From Burkholderiales bacterium (GTDB taxonomy: Bacteria; Pseudomonadota; Gammaproteobacteria; Burkholderiales; Casimicrobiaceae), in the NCBI GenBank assembly GCA_905339295.1, contig CAJPFI010000013.1, positions 124,001-188,000 on the forward strand: a stretch of DNA of 64,000 bases. The letters are read 5' to 3'. Within the stretch, counting starts at the first letter, position 1; each line of letters starts with the position of its first letter. The position numbers and the translations under genes are program-made. Below the pieces are notes generated by a model, which saw nothing but the letters and a program-made list of their open reading frames with translations, did no database searches and was not told the origin of the DNA. Below, one piece after another: positions 25,291 to 35,125 of this stretch.

Positions 25291-26081
25291 CGCGTGCCGG
25301 CGCCTCGGGCGAGCGCCGCGAGCCACGAGCGTACCGCATCGATGTCGGGCAGCCGGTAGCGCGCGTACGTGTGGCCGGGTCCGACCTTGATCGCGATGCC
25401 GCGCGCCTTCTCGACGACGCGGAAGCCGTGCTCGTCGCCGCGGTCGTCGCCGACGAACACCGGCCGGCGCCCGGCGAACGGCGGCTCGCCGATGAAATCG
25501 GCGATCGCGCGGCCCTTGTCGCGGCCCTCCGGCCGGACCTCGACCAGCCGCTTGCCGCCTTCGACGGTCCAGTCGCCGTCGACGCCGTCGACCGCGTCGC
25601 GGATCGTCTGGTGGACGTGGCTCGCGAGGCCGGGCACGGCGCGGTAGTGCAGCGCGAGCGACGCGCCCTTGTGCTCGACGACGACGCCCGGATGGCGCGC
25701 CGCGAAGCCGGAGAAGAGGTCGCGCAGCCGGTCGAGCGTCCCGGCGTCGCTCGCATGCAGCCGCAGCGTCCCGTCGTGGCTGCGGCGCTCGCAGCCGTGC
25801 TGGCCGGCGATCGGTAGCTTGAGGCCGGGAAACAGGCCGTCGGCGTCGCGGATCGAGCGTCCCGTGACGAGTGCCAGCGCGCCGCCGAGGATGCGCGCGG
25901 TCGAGACCAGCGCGGAGGCGAGCGTGGGGTCGACGTCGACGCGGTCCGGCGCGGGCGCGAGGTCGACGAGCGTGCCGTCGATGTCGAGGAACAGCGCGTC
26001 GGACGGCGCGAGCGGAGGAGGCCGGCGCCGGGTCGGGATGCGCAGCCGCTCGGCGTCGGCGGCCTCCCCGTCGCGCATCAT
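25287..26081 (-). CDS. otsB: Trehalose-6-phosphate phosphatase
   Basis: A 264-residue HAD-superfamily phosphatase that dephosphorylates trehalose-6-phosphate. The nucleophile motif is FLDIDGTLVDL (Asp33 and Asp35), motif II is LVTGRS, and GDDRGDEHGF supplies the acidic motif IV. The first of two adjacent ATG codons (26081) overlaps the otsA stop as ATGA and is chosen for that reason. Its own stop overlaps the GH15 start. Confidence 0.94.
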   Translation of the reverse strand: MMRDGEAADAERLRIPTRRRPPPLAPSDALFLDIDGTLVDLAPAPDRVDVDPTLASALVSTARILGGALALVTGRSIRDADGLFPGLKLPIAGQHGCERRSHDGTLRLHASDAGTLDRLRDLFSGFAARHPGVVVEHKGASLALHYRAVPGLASHVHQTIRDAVDGVDGDWTVEGGKRLVEVRPEGRDKGRAIADFIGEPPFAGRRPVFVGDDRGDEHGFRVVEKARGIAIKVGPGHTYARYRLPDIDAVRSWLAALARGAGTR

Positions 26082-28309
26082 GCCGGGTGCGCGGCGTCGC
26101 GCGCGCGACGGCCGAGCTTGCGGTGCTGGCGGATCGCCGCGGCGTCCATCAGCATCCGGCCCGCCCAGCGGTAGACGTTGAACTCGCGCAGGAGCCCGCG
26201 CATGAGCCGCATGCGGTCGCGCTGCTCGTCCTCGGGCATCGTGAGCGCGCGGTGCAACGCGGCCGAGCACTGGTCGGCGTCGTAGGGGTTGACGATGAGC
26301 GCCTCGGGAAGCTCGCGCGACGCGCCGGCGAACTGCGAGAGGACAAGCACGCCGCGCTCGTCGTCCCGGGCCGAGACGAATTCCTTGGCCACGAGGTTCA
26401 TGCCGTCGTGCAGGCTCGACACGACGCACACGTCCGCGCCGCGGTAGTACTCGTACACGGCATCCGCCTCGTGGTGCTCGGCGATGAGCCGGATCGGCGG
26501 CGCACCGTCGCCGGCGTGGCGGGCGTTGATCTCGTCGGCGAGCGCCTTCGCGCGCGCCGCGTAGTCGCGGTAGTCGGCGATCGTCCCGCGCGTCGGCGCC
26601 GCGATCTGGACGAACGTGAAGCGGCCGACCCACTCGGGATGGGTCGCGAGCAGCCGGTCGATCGCGTGGAAGCGCTCGAGGATGCCCTTCGTGTAGTCGA
26701 GCCGGTCGATGCCCACGCCGAGGCGCACGTCCGCCGGCAGGCCCAGGCGCTTGCGCACGGCCGCGCGCGCATGGCCGATGCCCCACTGGCGCGCGAGCGG
26801 CTCGGGCGGCCACGCGATCGAGATCGGGTAGCGGCGCACCGCGGTCGCGTGGCCGGAGACGTTGACCTCGAAGGTCTCGCGGTCGACGCGCGCCTCGAGC
26901 AGGCGGTCGACGGTGTCGAGGAAGTTGTTGCAGTGGAACTGCGTGTGGAAGCCGAGGATGCTGCTGCCGAGGAGCCCGTCGAGCAGCTCGACCCGCCACG
27001 GGCAGATCGAGAACGCCTCCGGGTTCGGCCACGGGATGTGCCAGAACGTGACGACGGTCGCGTTCGGCAGGCGCTCCATGATCATGCGCGGCATGAGCGC
27101 GAAGTGGTAGTCCTGGACGAGCACGATCGGCGCGTCGGTGCGCGCCTCCGCGACGACCGCGTCGGCGAACTTCTCGTTGACCTTGCGGTAGTGCGTGAAG
27201 TCGGACGAGCGGAACGTCGGTCGCACGTGGGCGATGTGGCAAAGCGGCCACAGCCCCTCGTTGGCGAAGCCGCTGTAGTAGCCGGCCTCCTCCTCCTCCG
27301 TGAGCCAGATGCGGCGCAGCCGGTAGGCCGCCTCGCCGGGCGGGACGTCGACGTGGCCGCTGCGGTCGACCGTCTCGCGGTCCGCGCTGCCGCTGCCGTG
27401 CGCGATCCAGGTGCCCGCGCACGCGCGCATCACCGGCTCGAGCGCGGTGACCAGGCCCGATGCCGGATGCTGCACGCGCACGCCGTTGTCGGTCTTGACG
27501 TGGATGTACGGCTCGCGGTTCGACACGACGATCACGTCGCCGCCGCCCGGCTCGCGCTCGAGGATCGCCTTCAGGCTCGCCGCCGACCATGCGAGCTGCC
27601 CCTCGTCGCGCGGGCGGTAGCGTTCCTCGAGCTCGCGGATCAGCTCGCGCACGTCGCCGGCGATCGGGCGCAGCTCGCGCGTCGCCACCGTCGACGACGT
27701 GGCGCGGAACAGGCCCTCGCCGCGCAGCAGCGCGCGCAGGCCGTTGACCCAGCCGCGCCAGGAGAGCTGCGCGACGACGATCGTGATCAGCGCGACCAGG
27801 AACGCGAGCACGGCGAAGAACACGAACAGGTAGCGGCGCGTTTCCTCGCTGCGGCGCTCGATGAAGCTCATGTCGTGCAGGATGGCGAGTTGCGCCGGCT
27901 GGGCGTCGCCGGTGTCGACCGGCGTGACGGCGAGGTGCAGCATGCCGTGCGCGGTCGTCATGACGGCCTTGGCGGCGTCGGCGTGCGCGCGCAGCGACGA
28001 GCACGCGATGTCGGCCGGGAAGTCCGGTGTCGCGATCGGCATCGCGCGGCCGGCCAGGCACAGGCCGACCGCGTAGAGCCGCTCGTCCTGCGTGAGCCGC
28101 TCGAAGAACTGCTCGATGCGGGGGGTCGAGCCGGTGAGCACCAGCCCGGACAGCGGGCCGGTGACCGCCGTGGCGATCGCGGACGAGCGCGTGTCGAGGT
28201 CGCGCACGAACCAGCGGAGCATCAGCGTGTCGGCGAGCGGGACCGCCGCGTAGGCGAACAGGCCCACGACCAGCATCAGCGGCAGCAGGAAGCGCAGGGA
28301 AAGACGCAT
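26078..28309 (-). CDS. otsA: Trehalose-6-phosphate synthase with membrane-anchored N-terminal sensor-like region
   Basis: A 743-residue protein. The GT20 synthase domain (from about residue 258, [13 protein letters not shown]) makes trehalose-6-phosphate from UDP-glucose and glucose-6-phosphate; conserved pieces include VWIAHGSGS-like loops, [23 protein letters not shown] and [14 protein letters not shown]. Before it lie two membrane helices (about 7-27 and 160-181) enclosing some 130 presumably periplasmic residues, then a HAMP-like linker. E. coli OtsA has only the synthase part, near 470 residues. ATG 28309 begins exactly at the first helix. First gene of the trehalose operon. Confidence 0.92.
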   Translation of the reverse strand: MRLSLRFLLPLMLVVGLFAYAAVPLADTLMLRWFVRDLDTRSSAIATAVTGPLSGLVLTGSTPRIEQFFERLTQDERLYAVGLCLAGRAMPIATPDFPADIACSSLRAHADAAKAVMTTAHGMLHLAVTPVDTGDAQPAQLAILHDMSFIERRSEETRRYLFVFFAVLAFLVALITIVVAQLSWRGWVNGLRALLRGEGLFRATSSTVATRELRPIAGDVRELIRELEERYRPRDEGQLAWSAASLKAILEREPGGGDVIVVSNREPYIHVKTDNGVRVQHPASGLVTALEPVMRACAGTWIAHGSGSADRETVDRSGHVDVPPGEAAYRLRRIWLTEEEEAGYYSGFANEGLWPLCHIAHVRPTFRSSDFTHYRKVNEKFADAVVAEARTDAPIVLVQDYHFALMPRMIMERLPNATVVTFWHIPWPNPEAFSICPWRVELLDGLLGSSILGFHTQFHCNNFLDTVDRLLEARVDRETFEVNVSGHATAVRRYPISIAWPPEPLARQWGIGHARAAVRKRLGLPADVRLGVGIDRLDYTKGILERFHAIDRLLATHPEWVGRFTFVQIAAPTRGTIADYRDYAARAKALADEINARHAGDGAPPIRLIAEHHEADAVYEYYRGADVCVVSSLHDGMNLVAKEFVSARDDERGVLVLSQFAGASRELPEALIVNPYDADQCSAALHRALTMPEDEQRDRMRLMRGLLREFNVYRWAGRMLMDAAAIRQHRKLGRRARDAAHPA

Positions 28310-28623
28310 CGCCGAACCGTAGCGGGGCCATGGGCGCCCGTCTGTCGGACGGACGCCGATACGGGCGCCCGCGTCCGGGCCCGTCTCCGGAGGAACTCGC
28401 GCACCGGAGTGTCCTCCGGACGGCCGCATGGTGGGGTGGGCATCCCGGCCGGGCGAGGTGCGCATCCGCGGCGGGCGAAGACGCCGCGCGTCGGCGCCGG
28501 GCGACCGGTGGTTTGCGCCAAGTCGTTGAAATGCAAGGATTCGTCGGAGACGCGGTGGCGGGCCTGGGACGGCACGAACCTTGCGGCTTCATCGGGATGG
28601 CGGTCCGAGAGGGGAGGTTCCAG
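28310..28623. other. Divergent intergenic region between otsA and the rhodanese gene
   Basis: About 310 nt that must hold the promoters of both divergent units. Only the last 20 nt show a feature I trust, a GAGAGGGGAGG ribosome binding site before the ATG at 28624. No gene or clear promoter hexamers were recognised. Confidence 0.4.
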
Positions 28624-29832
28624 ATGAAGACCAGGCTTGCGTGGGCGCTCATGCTCGCGGCCGGCAGCGCGGCGGCCGACATCAAGGTGCTCGTGGCCGT
28701 CGATCCGTCCGACCGCGAATCGATGGTGATCAGCATGCAGGACATCGGTGCGACGCTGTCGCGCGCGGCGGGCGTGCCCGCGCGCATGTCGAAGTCGCAG
28801 GACCTCTCCGACGCGATGCGCTCGACCCGCACCGGCGAGTACGACGTGTACATCGCGCCGGCCCACGTCGCGGCCTCGGCGCTTTCGCACGGCTACGCGC
28901 TCGTCGGCTCGACCGAGCCCGACGAGGTCTATCAACTCGTCGCGAGGTCGGGCGCGAAGGCGTCCGCCGACCTCAAGGGCGGGCGGATCTACCTGCCGCA
29001 GCAGGACTCGGTGGGAGCGTACATGGCGCGCGGCATGCTGAACGAGTCCGGGCAGTCGCTCAAGACGTTCAGGGACGTGCTCTACCGGCGCACGTCGGGC
29101 GCGGGGCTGTTCGCGATCGATACCGGCATCGTCGACGCGACCGTCGCGAAGCGCCGCGAAGTCGAACAGTGGCTCAAGTCGGGCGATTCGAAGGGCCGCG
29201 TGATCATCACGTCGCGTCCGGTGCCGGGCGGGATGTCGGTCGTGCTGAAGAAGGACATGCCCGAGGCGCTGCGCGCCAAGATCGAAGGCTGGTTCCTGAG
29301 CCCGGCGGGAGCGATGTCGGGAATCGGACGAGTCGCGTTCCGTCCCGACGCCGCGACCTACCGCTATGTCGCGGCGCTGGGCAACTGGACGCCTGCGCAG
29401 CTGCCGGGGGCGAAGGTCGTCACCGCGGAGGAAGTCTCCGCGCTCGCGCGCGCCGGCGTGACGGTCGTCGACGTCCGGACCGCGAAGGAATTCAACGAGA
29501 AGCGCATTCCCGGCGCGGTCTCGATCCCGTACGTCGAGAAGAGCGTCAAGGACGTTGCGTTCGACCCGAAGGCCGACGAGTTCGCGATCCCCGATGCGAT
29601 GGACCGGGCGAAGCCGGTCGTCTTCCACTGCAACGGCCCCGAGTGCTGGAAGTCGTACAAGGCCTCGCAGGTCGCGCTGTCCCGAGGCTTCAAGACCGTC
29701 CACTGGTTCCGCGGCGGCATGCCCGAATGGGAGAAGAGCGCGCTCGCGATCGACACGTCGAAGCCCGCGCCCGACCGGCTGGCAGCCAGCGCCGCGGCCG
29801 CGCCGGCGACGCTCGCCGCCCCGAAGCGCTGA
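28624..29832 (+). CDS. Periplasmic phosphonate-binding-like protein fused to a rhodanese domain
   Basis: A 402-residue exported protein with a short signal peptide (ends near SAAA-DI). Residues about 20-240 resemble PhnD-type periplasmic binding proteins (KVLVAVDPSDRESMV, YDVYIAPAHVAASAL, GRIYLPQQDSVGAYMARGML). Residues about 262-375 form a rhodanese domain (TVVDVRTAKEFNEKRIPGAV) with the likely active cysteine Cys336 in FHCNGPECWKSY; Cys341 is nearby. It may bind a ligand and transfer sulfur or act as a redox sensor in the periplasm. No transporter permease of the phosphonate type is adjacent. Function is unassigned. Confidence 0.8.
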   Translation: MKTRLAWALMLAAGSAAADIKVLVAVDPSDRESMVISMQDIGATLSRAAGVPARMSKSQDLSDAMRSTRTGEYDVYIAPAHVAASALSHGYALVGSTEPDEVYQLVARSGAKASADLKGGRIYLPQQDSVGAYMARGMLNESGQSLKTFRDVLYRRTSGAGLFAIDTGIVDATVAKRREVEQWLKSGDSKGRVIITSRPVPGGMSVVLKKDMPEALRAKIEGWFLSPAGAMSGIGRVAFRPDAATYRYVAALGNWTPAQLPGAKVVTAEEVSALARAGVTVVDVRTAKEFNEKRIPGAVSIPYVEKSVKDVAFDPKADEFAIPDAMDRAKPVVFHCNGPECWKSYKASQVALSRGFKTVHWFRGGMPEWEKSALAIDTSKPAPDRLAASAAAAPATLAAPKR

Positions 29833-29896
29833 ACGCGGCCGCACCGCCGCCCGCGGCGCAGGCGATCCACCCGTCGCCGCGCGCCGCCTCGCGCGG

Positions 29897-32140
29897 TCAG
29901 CGCCGCGCGCGGAGCGTGTTCATGCCGAGCGTGATCGCGACGACGGAGATGCCGATCACGTTGAGCCAGAGCTGGTTGAACACGAGGATCAGCCCGCCGG
30001 CGGTCAGCACGACCTGCTCGATGCGGGTGACCGTCATCGCCCACCATCGCGTGTACGCCGCCGCCAGCGCGAGGACGCCGATCGCGCCGGCCACGGCCGC
30101 CGAGACGAACGCGCCCCACGTGAAGTCCACGAACAGCAGCGCCGGCGTGTAGGTGAACATGAACGGCACGAGCGCCTTGCCCATCGACAGCCGGAACGCC
30201 GTCATGCCGGTGCGCATCGGCTCGGCGCCCGCGATGCCGGCCGCCGCGTAGGCGGCGAGCGCGACCGGAGGCGTGACGTCGGCGAGCACGCCGTAGTAGA
30301 AGACGAAGAAGTGGGTCGCGAGCAGCGGCACGCCGAGCGTCGCGAGCGCGGGCGCGGCGATCGACGCGAGGATGATGTAGGTCGGCGTCGTCGGGACGCC
30401 GGTGCCCATCATGATGCACGCGATGGCGACGAACAGCAGCCCGAAGAACACCTTCGCGCCGTTCTCGGTCACGAGCCCGGTCGGGTCGAACGACCGGATC
30501 AGGTCGCCGACGATTCCGGCCAGGTCGATGACCGCTCCCGAGAACTTGAACCCCAGTCCCGAGAGCGTGAGCGTGCCGAGGATGAGGCCCACGCAGGCGC
30601 ATGCCGCGCCGATCGCGAGCGCGTACTTCGCGCCCACCGAGAGTCCCTCGATCAGCGGTCCCCACGTGAGCGTCTGGCCCTGCAGCTTCCCCCAGCCGAG
30701 CCTGCGCGCGACGAGCGGGATGTACGAACTGACGAAGCAAAGGATGATGCCCCAGAACGCCGCCAGGAACGGCGTGAAGTCGAGCAAAAGCATCGTGACC
30801 AGCGCGATGAGCGGGAACACGAGGTGCCAGCTCTCGCCGACCACGCGCGAGAGCCTGGGGATCAGGTGCGGCTCGACGCCCTTGAGCTTCAGCCGCTTCG
30901 CCTCGAGGTGGACCATCGTGAGGCAGGCGAAGTAGTGGAACAACGCGGGAACGATCGCGACGATCACGAGCAGCTTGTACGGGACCCCGAGCAGCTCGGC
31001 CATCACGAACGCGGAGGCGCCCATCACCGGGGGCGTGACCTGCCCGCCGCACGAGGCGGAGGCCTCGACCGCGCCGGCGAAGCGCGGCGAGAAGCCGTAC
31101 TTCTTCATCATCGGGATGGTGAGCGAGCCGGTCGTGACCGCGTTCGCGATCGCCGAGCCGGAGATCATGCCGAACATCCCCGACGAGACGACGGACACCT
31201 TCGCCGGGCCGCCCGAGTAGCGGCCGGCGAGGACCGTCGCGAGGTCCATGAACAGGCGGCCCAGTCCGGTCATCTGCGCGAGGATTCCGAACAGCACGAA
31301 GTGGAACACGTAGGTCGCGACGACGCCCACCGCGATCCCGTAGATGCCCTCGGTGCCGACGTAGATGTGGTTGACGACGCGGTCGACGGAATACCCGCGG
31401 TGCCCGAGGATGCCGGGCATGTGGCGGCCGAGCAGCGCGTAGAGCAGGCACGCCATGCCGAGCACCGGCAGCAGCGGTCCCATCGTGCGCCGCGTCGCCT
31501 CCATCACGATCACGATCGCGAGCACGCCCATCATGTAGTCCTGCGCGACCGGCGCGCCGACCCGCGCGATGAACACGTCGTCGAAGAACACGATGAAGTA
31601 GAGCGACGCCGCCGCGGCGGTCGCCGCGAGCGGCCAGTCGACCCAGGACGTGCGGTCGCCCGTGCCGCCGAACTGCGGGAGCGGCAGCGAGATGAACGCG
31701 ACGAACCCGACCAGCGCGACGAACGCCCATCCGTGCCTCACCTCGCCCTGCGCCGTGAGCCGCTCGAGGAGCGCCCAGGCGAGGTAGAGGTAGAACGCGG
31801 TGAACACGACGCTCCAGCCCCAGGCCTTCGCCGCCTGCACCGCGTCGCGCGGCATGCGCGGGCGCGGGAACACGAGGAAGACGAGCCCGAGGACCAGCGC
31901 GAGGTGAAACGCCCGGTGCTTGATCTCGACGAGCAGTCCGAATCCGGCCGTGTAGATGTGGAATCCGGACAGGATCACCGCGATCGTCGTGACGAACAGT
32001 CCGACCGGCCCGGCGAGCTTGCGGAAGTTCGACTCGCTGTCGTACTCGCGGATGATCTCCGCCTGCTTCTCGGCGGGGACCGCCTCGATGCCGTCGGTCA
32101 GGAGGCCGCCGTGCGGGTCGGGACGCTCTGTCGCGGTCAT
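29897..32140 (-). CDS. TRAP transporter permease, fused small and large subunits (4TM/12TM type)
   Basis: A 747-residue inner-membrane protein with many hydrophobic segments. The N-terminal third corresponds to DctQ and the rest to DctM (SGMFGMISGSAIANAVTTGS, GASAFVMAELLGVPY, MMGTGVPTTPTYII, YYGVLADVTPPVALAAYAAAGI). Such fusions pair with TAXI-type binding proteins, and a TAXI gene lies two genes upstream on the same strand. The transporter imports organic acids using ion gradients. Substrate unknown. The start is ATG 32140, 7 nt after the DUF1850 gene. Confidence 0.93.
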   Translation of the reverse strand: MTATERPDPHGGLLTDGIEAVPAEKQAEIIREYDSESNFRKLAGPVGLFVTTIAVILSGFHIYTAGFGLLVEIKHRAFHLALVLGLVFLVFPRPRMPRDAVQAAKAWGWSVVFTAFYLYLAWALLERLTAQGEVRHGWAFVALVGFVAFISLPLPQFGGTGDRTSWVDWPLAATAAAASLYFIVFFDDVFIARVGAPVAQDYMMGVLAIVIVMEATRRTMGPLLPVLGMACLLYALLGRHMPGILGHRGYSVDRVVNHIYVGTEGIYGIAVGVVATYVFHFVLFGILAQMTGLGRLFMDLATVLAGRYSGGPAKVSVVSSGMFGMISGSAIANAVTTGSLTIPMMKKYGFSPRFAGAVEASASCGGQVTPPVMGASAFVMAELLGVPYKLLVIVAIVPALFHYFACLTMVHLEAKRLKLKGVEPHLIPRLSRVVGESWHLVFPLIALVTMLLLDFTPFLAAFWGIILCFVSSYIPLVARRLGWGKLQGQTLTWGPLIEGLSVGAKYALAIGAACACVGLILGTLTLSGLGFKFSGAVIDLAGIVGDLIRSFDPTGLVTENGAKVFFGLLFVAIACIMMGTGVPTTPTYIILASIAAPALATLGVPLLATHFFVFYYGVLADVTPPVALAAYAAAGIAGAEPMRTGMTAFRLSMGKALVPFMFTYTPALLFVDFTWGAFVSAAVAGAIGVLALAAAYTRWWAMTVTRIEQVVLTAGGLILVFNQLWLNVIGISVVAITLGMNTLRARR

Positions 32141-32147
32141 CGCCCGC

Positions 32148-32666
32148 TCAACGGACGCCGAAGCCGCCCTGGCCGGGTCGCACGAGGCACTCGCCGGCCC
32201 GCGCCTCGAGCGAGAGCGCCCGGTTGCCCCATTGCGCGAGGTTCACGGGACGCGGATCGCCGGTGACGGCGAGCCGCGGCGACTGGTCGGCGTGCACGCG
32301 CATCGCGAACGTGTCGAAGCGGCGTCGCATCGACACGACGTAGGTGGCGCCCTCGCGGCGCCACGCGCCGCCCGCGTCGGCCTCGGTCGGCAGCCCCGGG
32401 CCGTGCTGGCGGAAGCGGATCTCGTCCTGCACGATGGCGCCGCCGTCGATGCGGTAGCGCTCGTCGACCGGCGTGCGCGTCACCGAATGGACGTAGGTGA
32501 TCGCGAACGTGGGCGTCGCATCCCGCACGCCGACCTGCGCCAGCGGCTTGCCGTCGGGATGCGACGCGAGCGTGAGGCACGCGCCGCGAGCGGCCCCCGC
32601 GAACGGGAGGACCGCGAGTGCGAGGCCCGGGAGCAGCAGGACACCGATCCCGGGCCGCGCGGTCAC
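32148..32666 (-). CDS. DUF1850 domain-containing protein of the TAXI-TRAP system
   Basis: A 172-residue exported protein (hydrophobic N-terminus through about residue 25). The sequence FAITYVHSVTRTPVDERYRI is the DUF1850 hallmark. The GTG start at 32666 overlaps the TAXI protein stop (GTGA) and the stop lies 7 nt before the permease gene. DUF1850 proteins regularly sit between TAXI and fused TRAP permease genes; their exact role is not known. Confidence 0.85.
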   Translation of the reverse strand: MTARPGIGVLLLPGLALAVLPFAGAARGACLTLASHPDGKPLAQVGVRDATPTFAITYVHSVTRTPVDERYRIDGGAIVQDEIRFRQHGPGLPTEADAGGAWRREGATYVVSMRRRFDTFAMRVHADQSPRLAVTGDPRPVNLAQWGNRALSLEARAGECLVRPGQGGFGVR

Positions 32667-33634
32667 TTGAGGACGCCCTTCTCGCGGTAGTAGCGCGCCG
32701 CGCCCGGGTGCAGCGGGATCGAGATCGACTGCAGCGCGGTCTGGAGCGTGATCTCCTTGCCCTTCGGGTGCACCTGCCCCAGCGTGGCCGTGTTCTCGTA
32801 GAGCGCCTTCGTGACCTCGTAGGCCATCTGGTCCGACAGCCCGTCGTGCGTCGCCCAGACCGCCATCACGGCGAGCGTGTCGACCGGCGCGGCCTGGCCC
32901 TTGTACGTGTTGGCCGGGAGCTGGACCATCGCGTAGTACGGCTGCTTCTTGCGCAGCGCCTCGATCTCGGGGCCGGCGAGCGGAACGATGCGGATCTCGC
33001 GCGCGTTCGCGAGGTCGCTGATCGACGAGGTCGGCGCGCCGGCGGTGATCAGCGAGGCGACCAGGTTGCCGTCCTTGATCTTGTCGACCGATTGCGTGAA
33101 CGACGACAGGTCCTCGCCGATGTCCTTGCGCGTCATGCCGTGCGCCTCGAGCAGGTCGCCCAGCAGCTGCCACTGGCCCGAGCCGGGCGAGCCCGACGAC
33201 ACGCTCTTGCCGTTGAGGTCGCGGAAGCTCCGCACGTTCGCGGACGCGAGCGTGACGAGCTGGACCTGCTCGGGATACAGCGCGCCCAGCGCGCGCAGGT
33301 TCTTCACCGCCTTGCCTTCGAACTGCCCCTTGCCGCTGTACGCCGCGTCGAGGATGTCCGCCGCGACGAACGCGCTCTCGATGTCCTTGCGGGCGAGGAG
33401 TTGCGCGTTGGCGACCGACGCGCCCGCCGTCTCGGCGGTCGCGGAGAGCTTCTTGCCGCCGATCGTGACCTTGTTCGAGATGAGCTGCGCGAGCATGCCG
33501 CCGAGCGGGTAGTAGGTGCCGCCGGTGCCGCCGGTGGCGATGCCGAAGAAGACGCGATCCTGCGCGGCGGCGTGGCCGGCGAAGGCCAGGGCGGCCGCGA
33601 TCGCGGTGACGCCGAGGAGACGGTGATGACGCAT
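32663..33634 (-). CDS. TAXI-family TRAP transporter solute-binding protein
   Basis: A 323-residue periplasmic binding protein with signal peptide cleaved near AAA-QD. The family signature GIATGGTGGTYYPLGGMLAQ is at the mature N-terminus, followed by ETAGASVANAQLL and the SGSPGSG loop. It delivers a solute, commonly glutamate, 2-oxoglutarate or another organic acid in this family, to the permease encoded downstream. First gene of the TAXI-DUF1850-permease operon. Confidence 0.95.
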   Translation of the reverse strand: MRHHRLLGVTAIAAALAFAGHAAAQDRVFFGIATGGTGGTYYPLGGMLAQLISNKVTIGGKKLSATAETAGASVANAQLLARKDIESAFVAADILDAAYSGKGQFEGKAVKNLRALGALYPEQVQLVTLASANVRSFRDLNGKSVSSGSPGSGQWQLLGDLLEAHGMTRKDIGEDLSSFTQSVDKIKDGNLVASLITAGAPTSSISDLANAREIRIVPLAGPEIEALRKKQPYYAMVQLPANTYKGQAAPVDTLAVMAVWATHDGLSDQMAYEVTKALYENTATLGQVHPKGKEITLQTALQSISIPLHPGAARYYREKGVLK

Positions 33635-33709
33635 GGAACCTCCCGGAAGTGCGTGGGCGCGTGAATGCGCGGGCGCGGTGTCGAGGAAAACCGGCGAAGT
33701 ATACCCTTC

Positions 33710-33785
33710 GGGGTCAGCTACGACTCCCGTGCGGGGCGGCCTGTTTTTCGCCGCCCGGTACCGCGCGAAGGTCGGGTCTGACCCC
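33710..33785. repeat. 76-bp palindromic cassette bounded by GGGGTCAG/CTGACCCC
   Basis: GGGGTCAG (33710-33717) and its inverse CTGACCCC (33778-33785) bracket a segment containing an internal hairpin, GGGCGGC (33734-33740) with GCCGCCC (33750-33756) around a T-rich loop. The right end includes GGGTCTGACCCC, matching 23476-23488. The cassette lies between the FAD oxidoreductase stop and the TAXI operon. It resembles a REP- or BIME-like intergenic repeat. Confidence 0.45.
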
Positions 33786-33809
33786 ACTGTTCCGACCCGC
33801 CTGTTCGCG

Positions 33810-34997
33810 CTACGACACCGCGCCAGCCCCGTAGCGGCCGGCCAGCAGCCGGCGCTCGGCGAAGCGCGCAAGCGCGTAGGGTGCGAGCGGCAGGTCGGGC
33901 GCGAGCCCGAGCGCACACTGCGCGACGAGGCGTCCGACGACCGGCGAGAGCTTGAAGCCGTGTCCCGAGAAGCCGCAGGCGAGCACGAGTCCCGGGACGC
34001 CGTCGACCGGACCCAGCACCGGATTCCAGTCGGGCGTCACGTCGTAGACGCCGGTCCACGAGGCGGCGAGCCCCGCGCTCCCGAACGCCGGCATCCGGTG
34101 CACGAGCTGCTCGCCCACGCGAACGACCTCGTCGAGCGGGACCTCTGCCTGCCCGGTGTCCGGTTCCGCGATGTCGACACCCTCGTTGCCCTCGGACACG
34201 AGGACCTGCCGTCCGCCGTAGCCGCGGAAATAGATGCGCCCCGGCGACGCGAGGTCCTTGACGACCGGCAGCTCGCGGCCGTACGGCGTCTCCGCCTCGA
34301 GCGTCATCACGCTGTGACGCGACAGCGTCAACGGCAGCGCGAGGCCGGCCCAGCGCGCGGCCTCGCGCGACCAGATGTTCTGCGCCGAGACGACGACGCC
34401 CGCGCCGATCGTCCCCGTCGCGGTCGTCACGCCGACGACGCGCCCGTGCGCGTCGCGTGCGAGGCCGGTGACCGCGACGCCCTCGCGCACGATCGCTCCC
34501 GCGCGCCGCGCGGCCCGCGCGAACGCGGTGAGCGTCAGGTACGCGTCGGCGTAGCCCCCGCCCGGCTCCCATCCGACGACGGCGACGTCGTCGTAGTTGA
34601 GCAGCGGATGGCGCTCGCGCGCCTCGGCGAGGTCGAGCTCGCGCGCCTCGATGCCGAGCTCGCGCTCGATCGCGAGCGACGCGCGCACGGCGTCGGCCGG
34701 CGCGCCGTCCGGCGCGACGATCAGGTAGCCGCAGCGCCGGTAGCCGCAGTCGGCCTCGGGATCGTCGAGGTAGGCGGCGATGTCGTCGAACACGCGCATC
34801 GCCGCCTGCGCGAGCACGACGTTCTCGCGCACCGAATAGTGCGTGCGCAGGATGCACGACGACTGCGCGGTCGTGCCGCCGCCCAGCTGCCCGCGTTCGA
34901 GCAGCAGCGTGCGTTTCGCGCCGAGTCGCGCGAGGTGGCAGGCGATCGACGTTCCGATCACGCCGCCGCCGATGACGATCGCGTCGTGGTGTTCCAT
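33810..34997 (-). CDS. FAD-dependent amino acid/sarcosine oxidase-type oxidoreductase
   Basis: A 395-residue DAO-family flavoprotein. The dinucleotide-binding motif IVIGGGVIGTSIACHLARLG is at the N-terminus, and the C-terminal FAD segment reads GLVLACGFSGHGFKLSPVVGRL. The family includes sarcosine oxidase beta, glycine oxidase and D-amino acid dehydrogenases. It stands upstream of the TAXI operon on the same strand but is separated by 175 nt containing a repeat. Substrate unknown. Confidence 0.9.
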   Translation of the reverse strand: MEHHDAIVIGGGVIGTSIACHLARLGAKRTLLLERGQLGGGTTAQSSCILRTHYSVRENVVLAQAAMRVFDDIAAYLDDPEADCGYRRCGYLIVAPDGAPADAVRASLAIERELGIEARELDLAEARERHPLLNYDDVAVVGWEPGGGYADAYLTLTAFARAARRAGAIVREGVAVTGLARDAHGRVVGVTTATGTIGAGVVVSAQNIWSREAARWAGLALPLTLSRHSVMTLEAETPYGRELPVVKDLASPGRIYFRGYGGRQVLVSEGNEGVDIAEPDTGQAEVPLDEVVRVGEQLVHRMPAFGSAGLAASWTGVYDVTPDWNPVLGPVDGVPGLVLACGFSGHGFKLSPVVGRLVAQCALGLAPDLPLAPYALARFAERRLLAGRYGAGAVS

Positions 34998-35125
34998 GGG
35001 GCCGGCGCATGCGATTCGCGCGGACCGATTACATCACATCCGGCCAACCGGCCGCACGGACGCGCTGCCGGGCGCGCACGCGACGGCCGGCCGTGCCCGC
35101 GCGCCGGCGCCCGTGCCCCCGGAAG

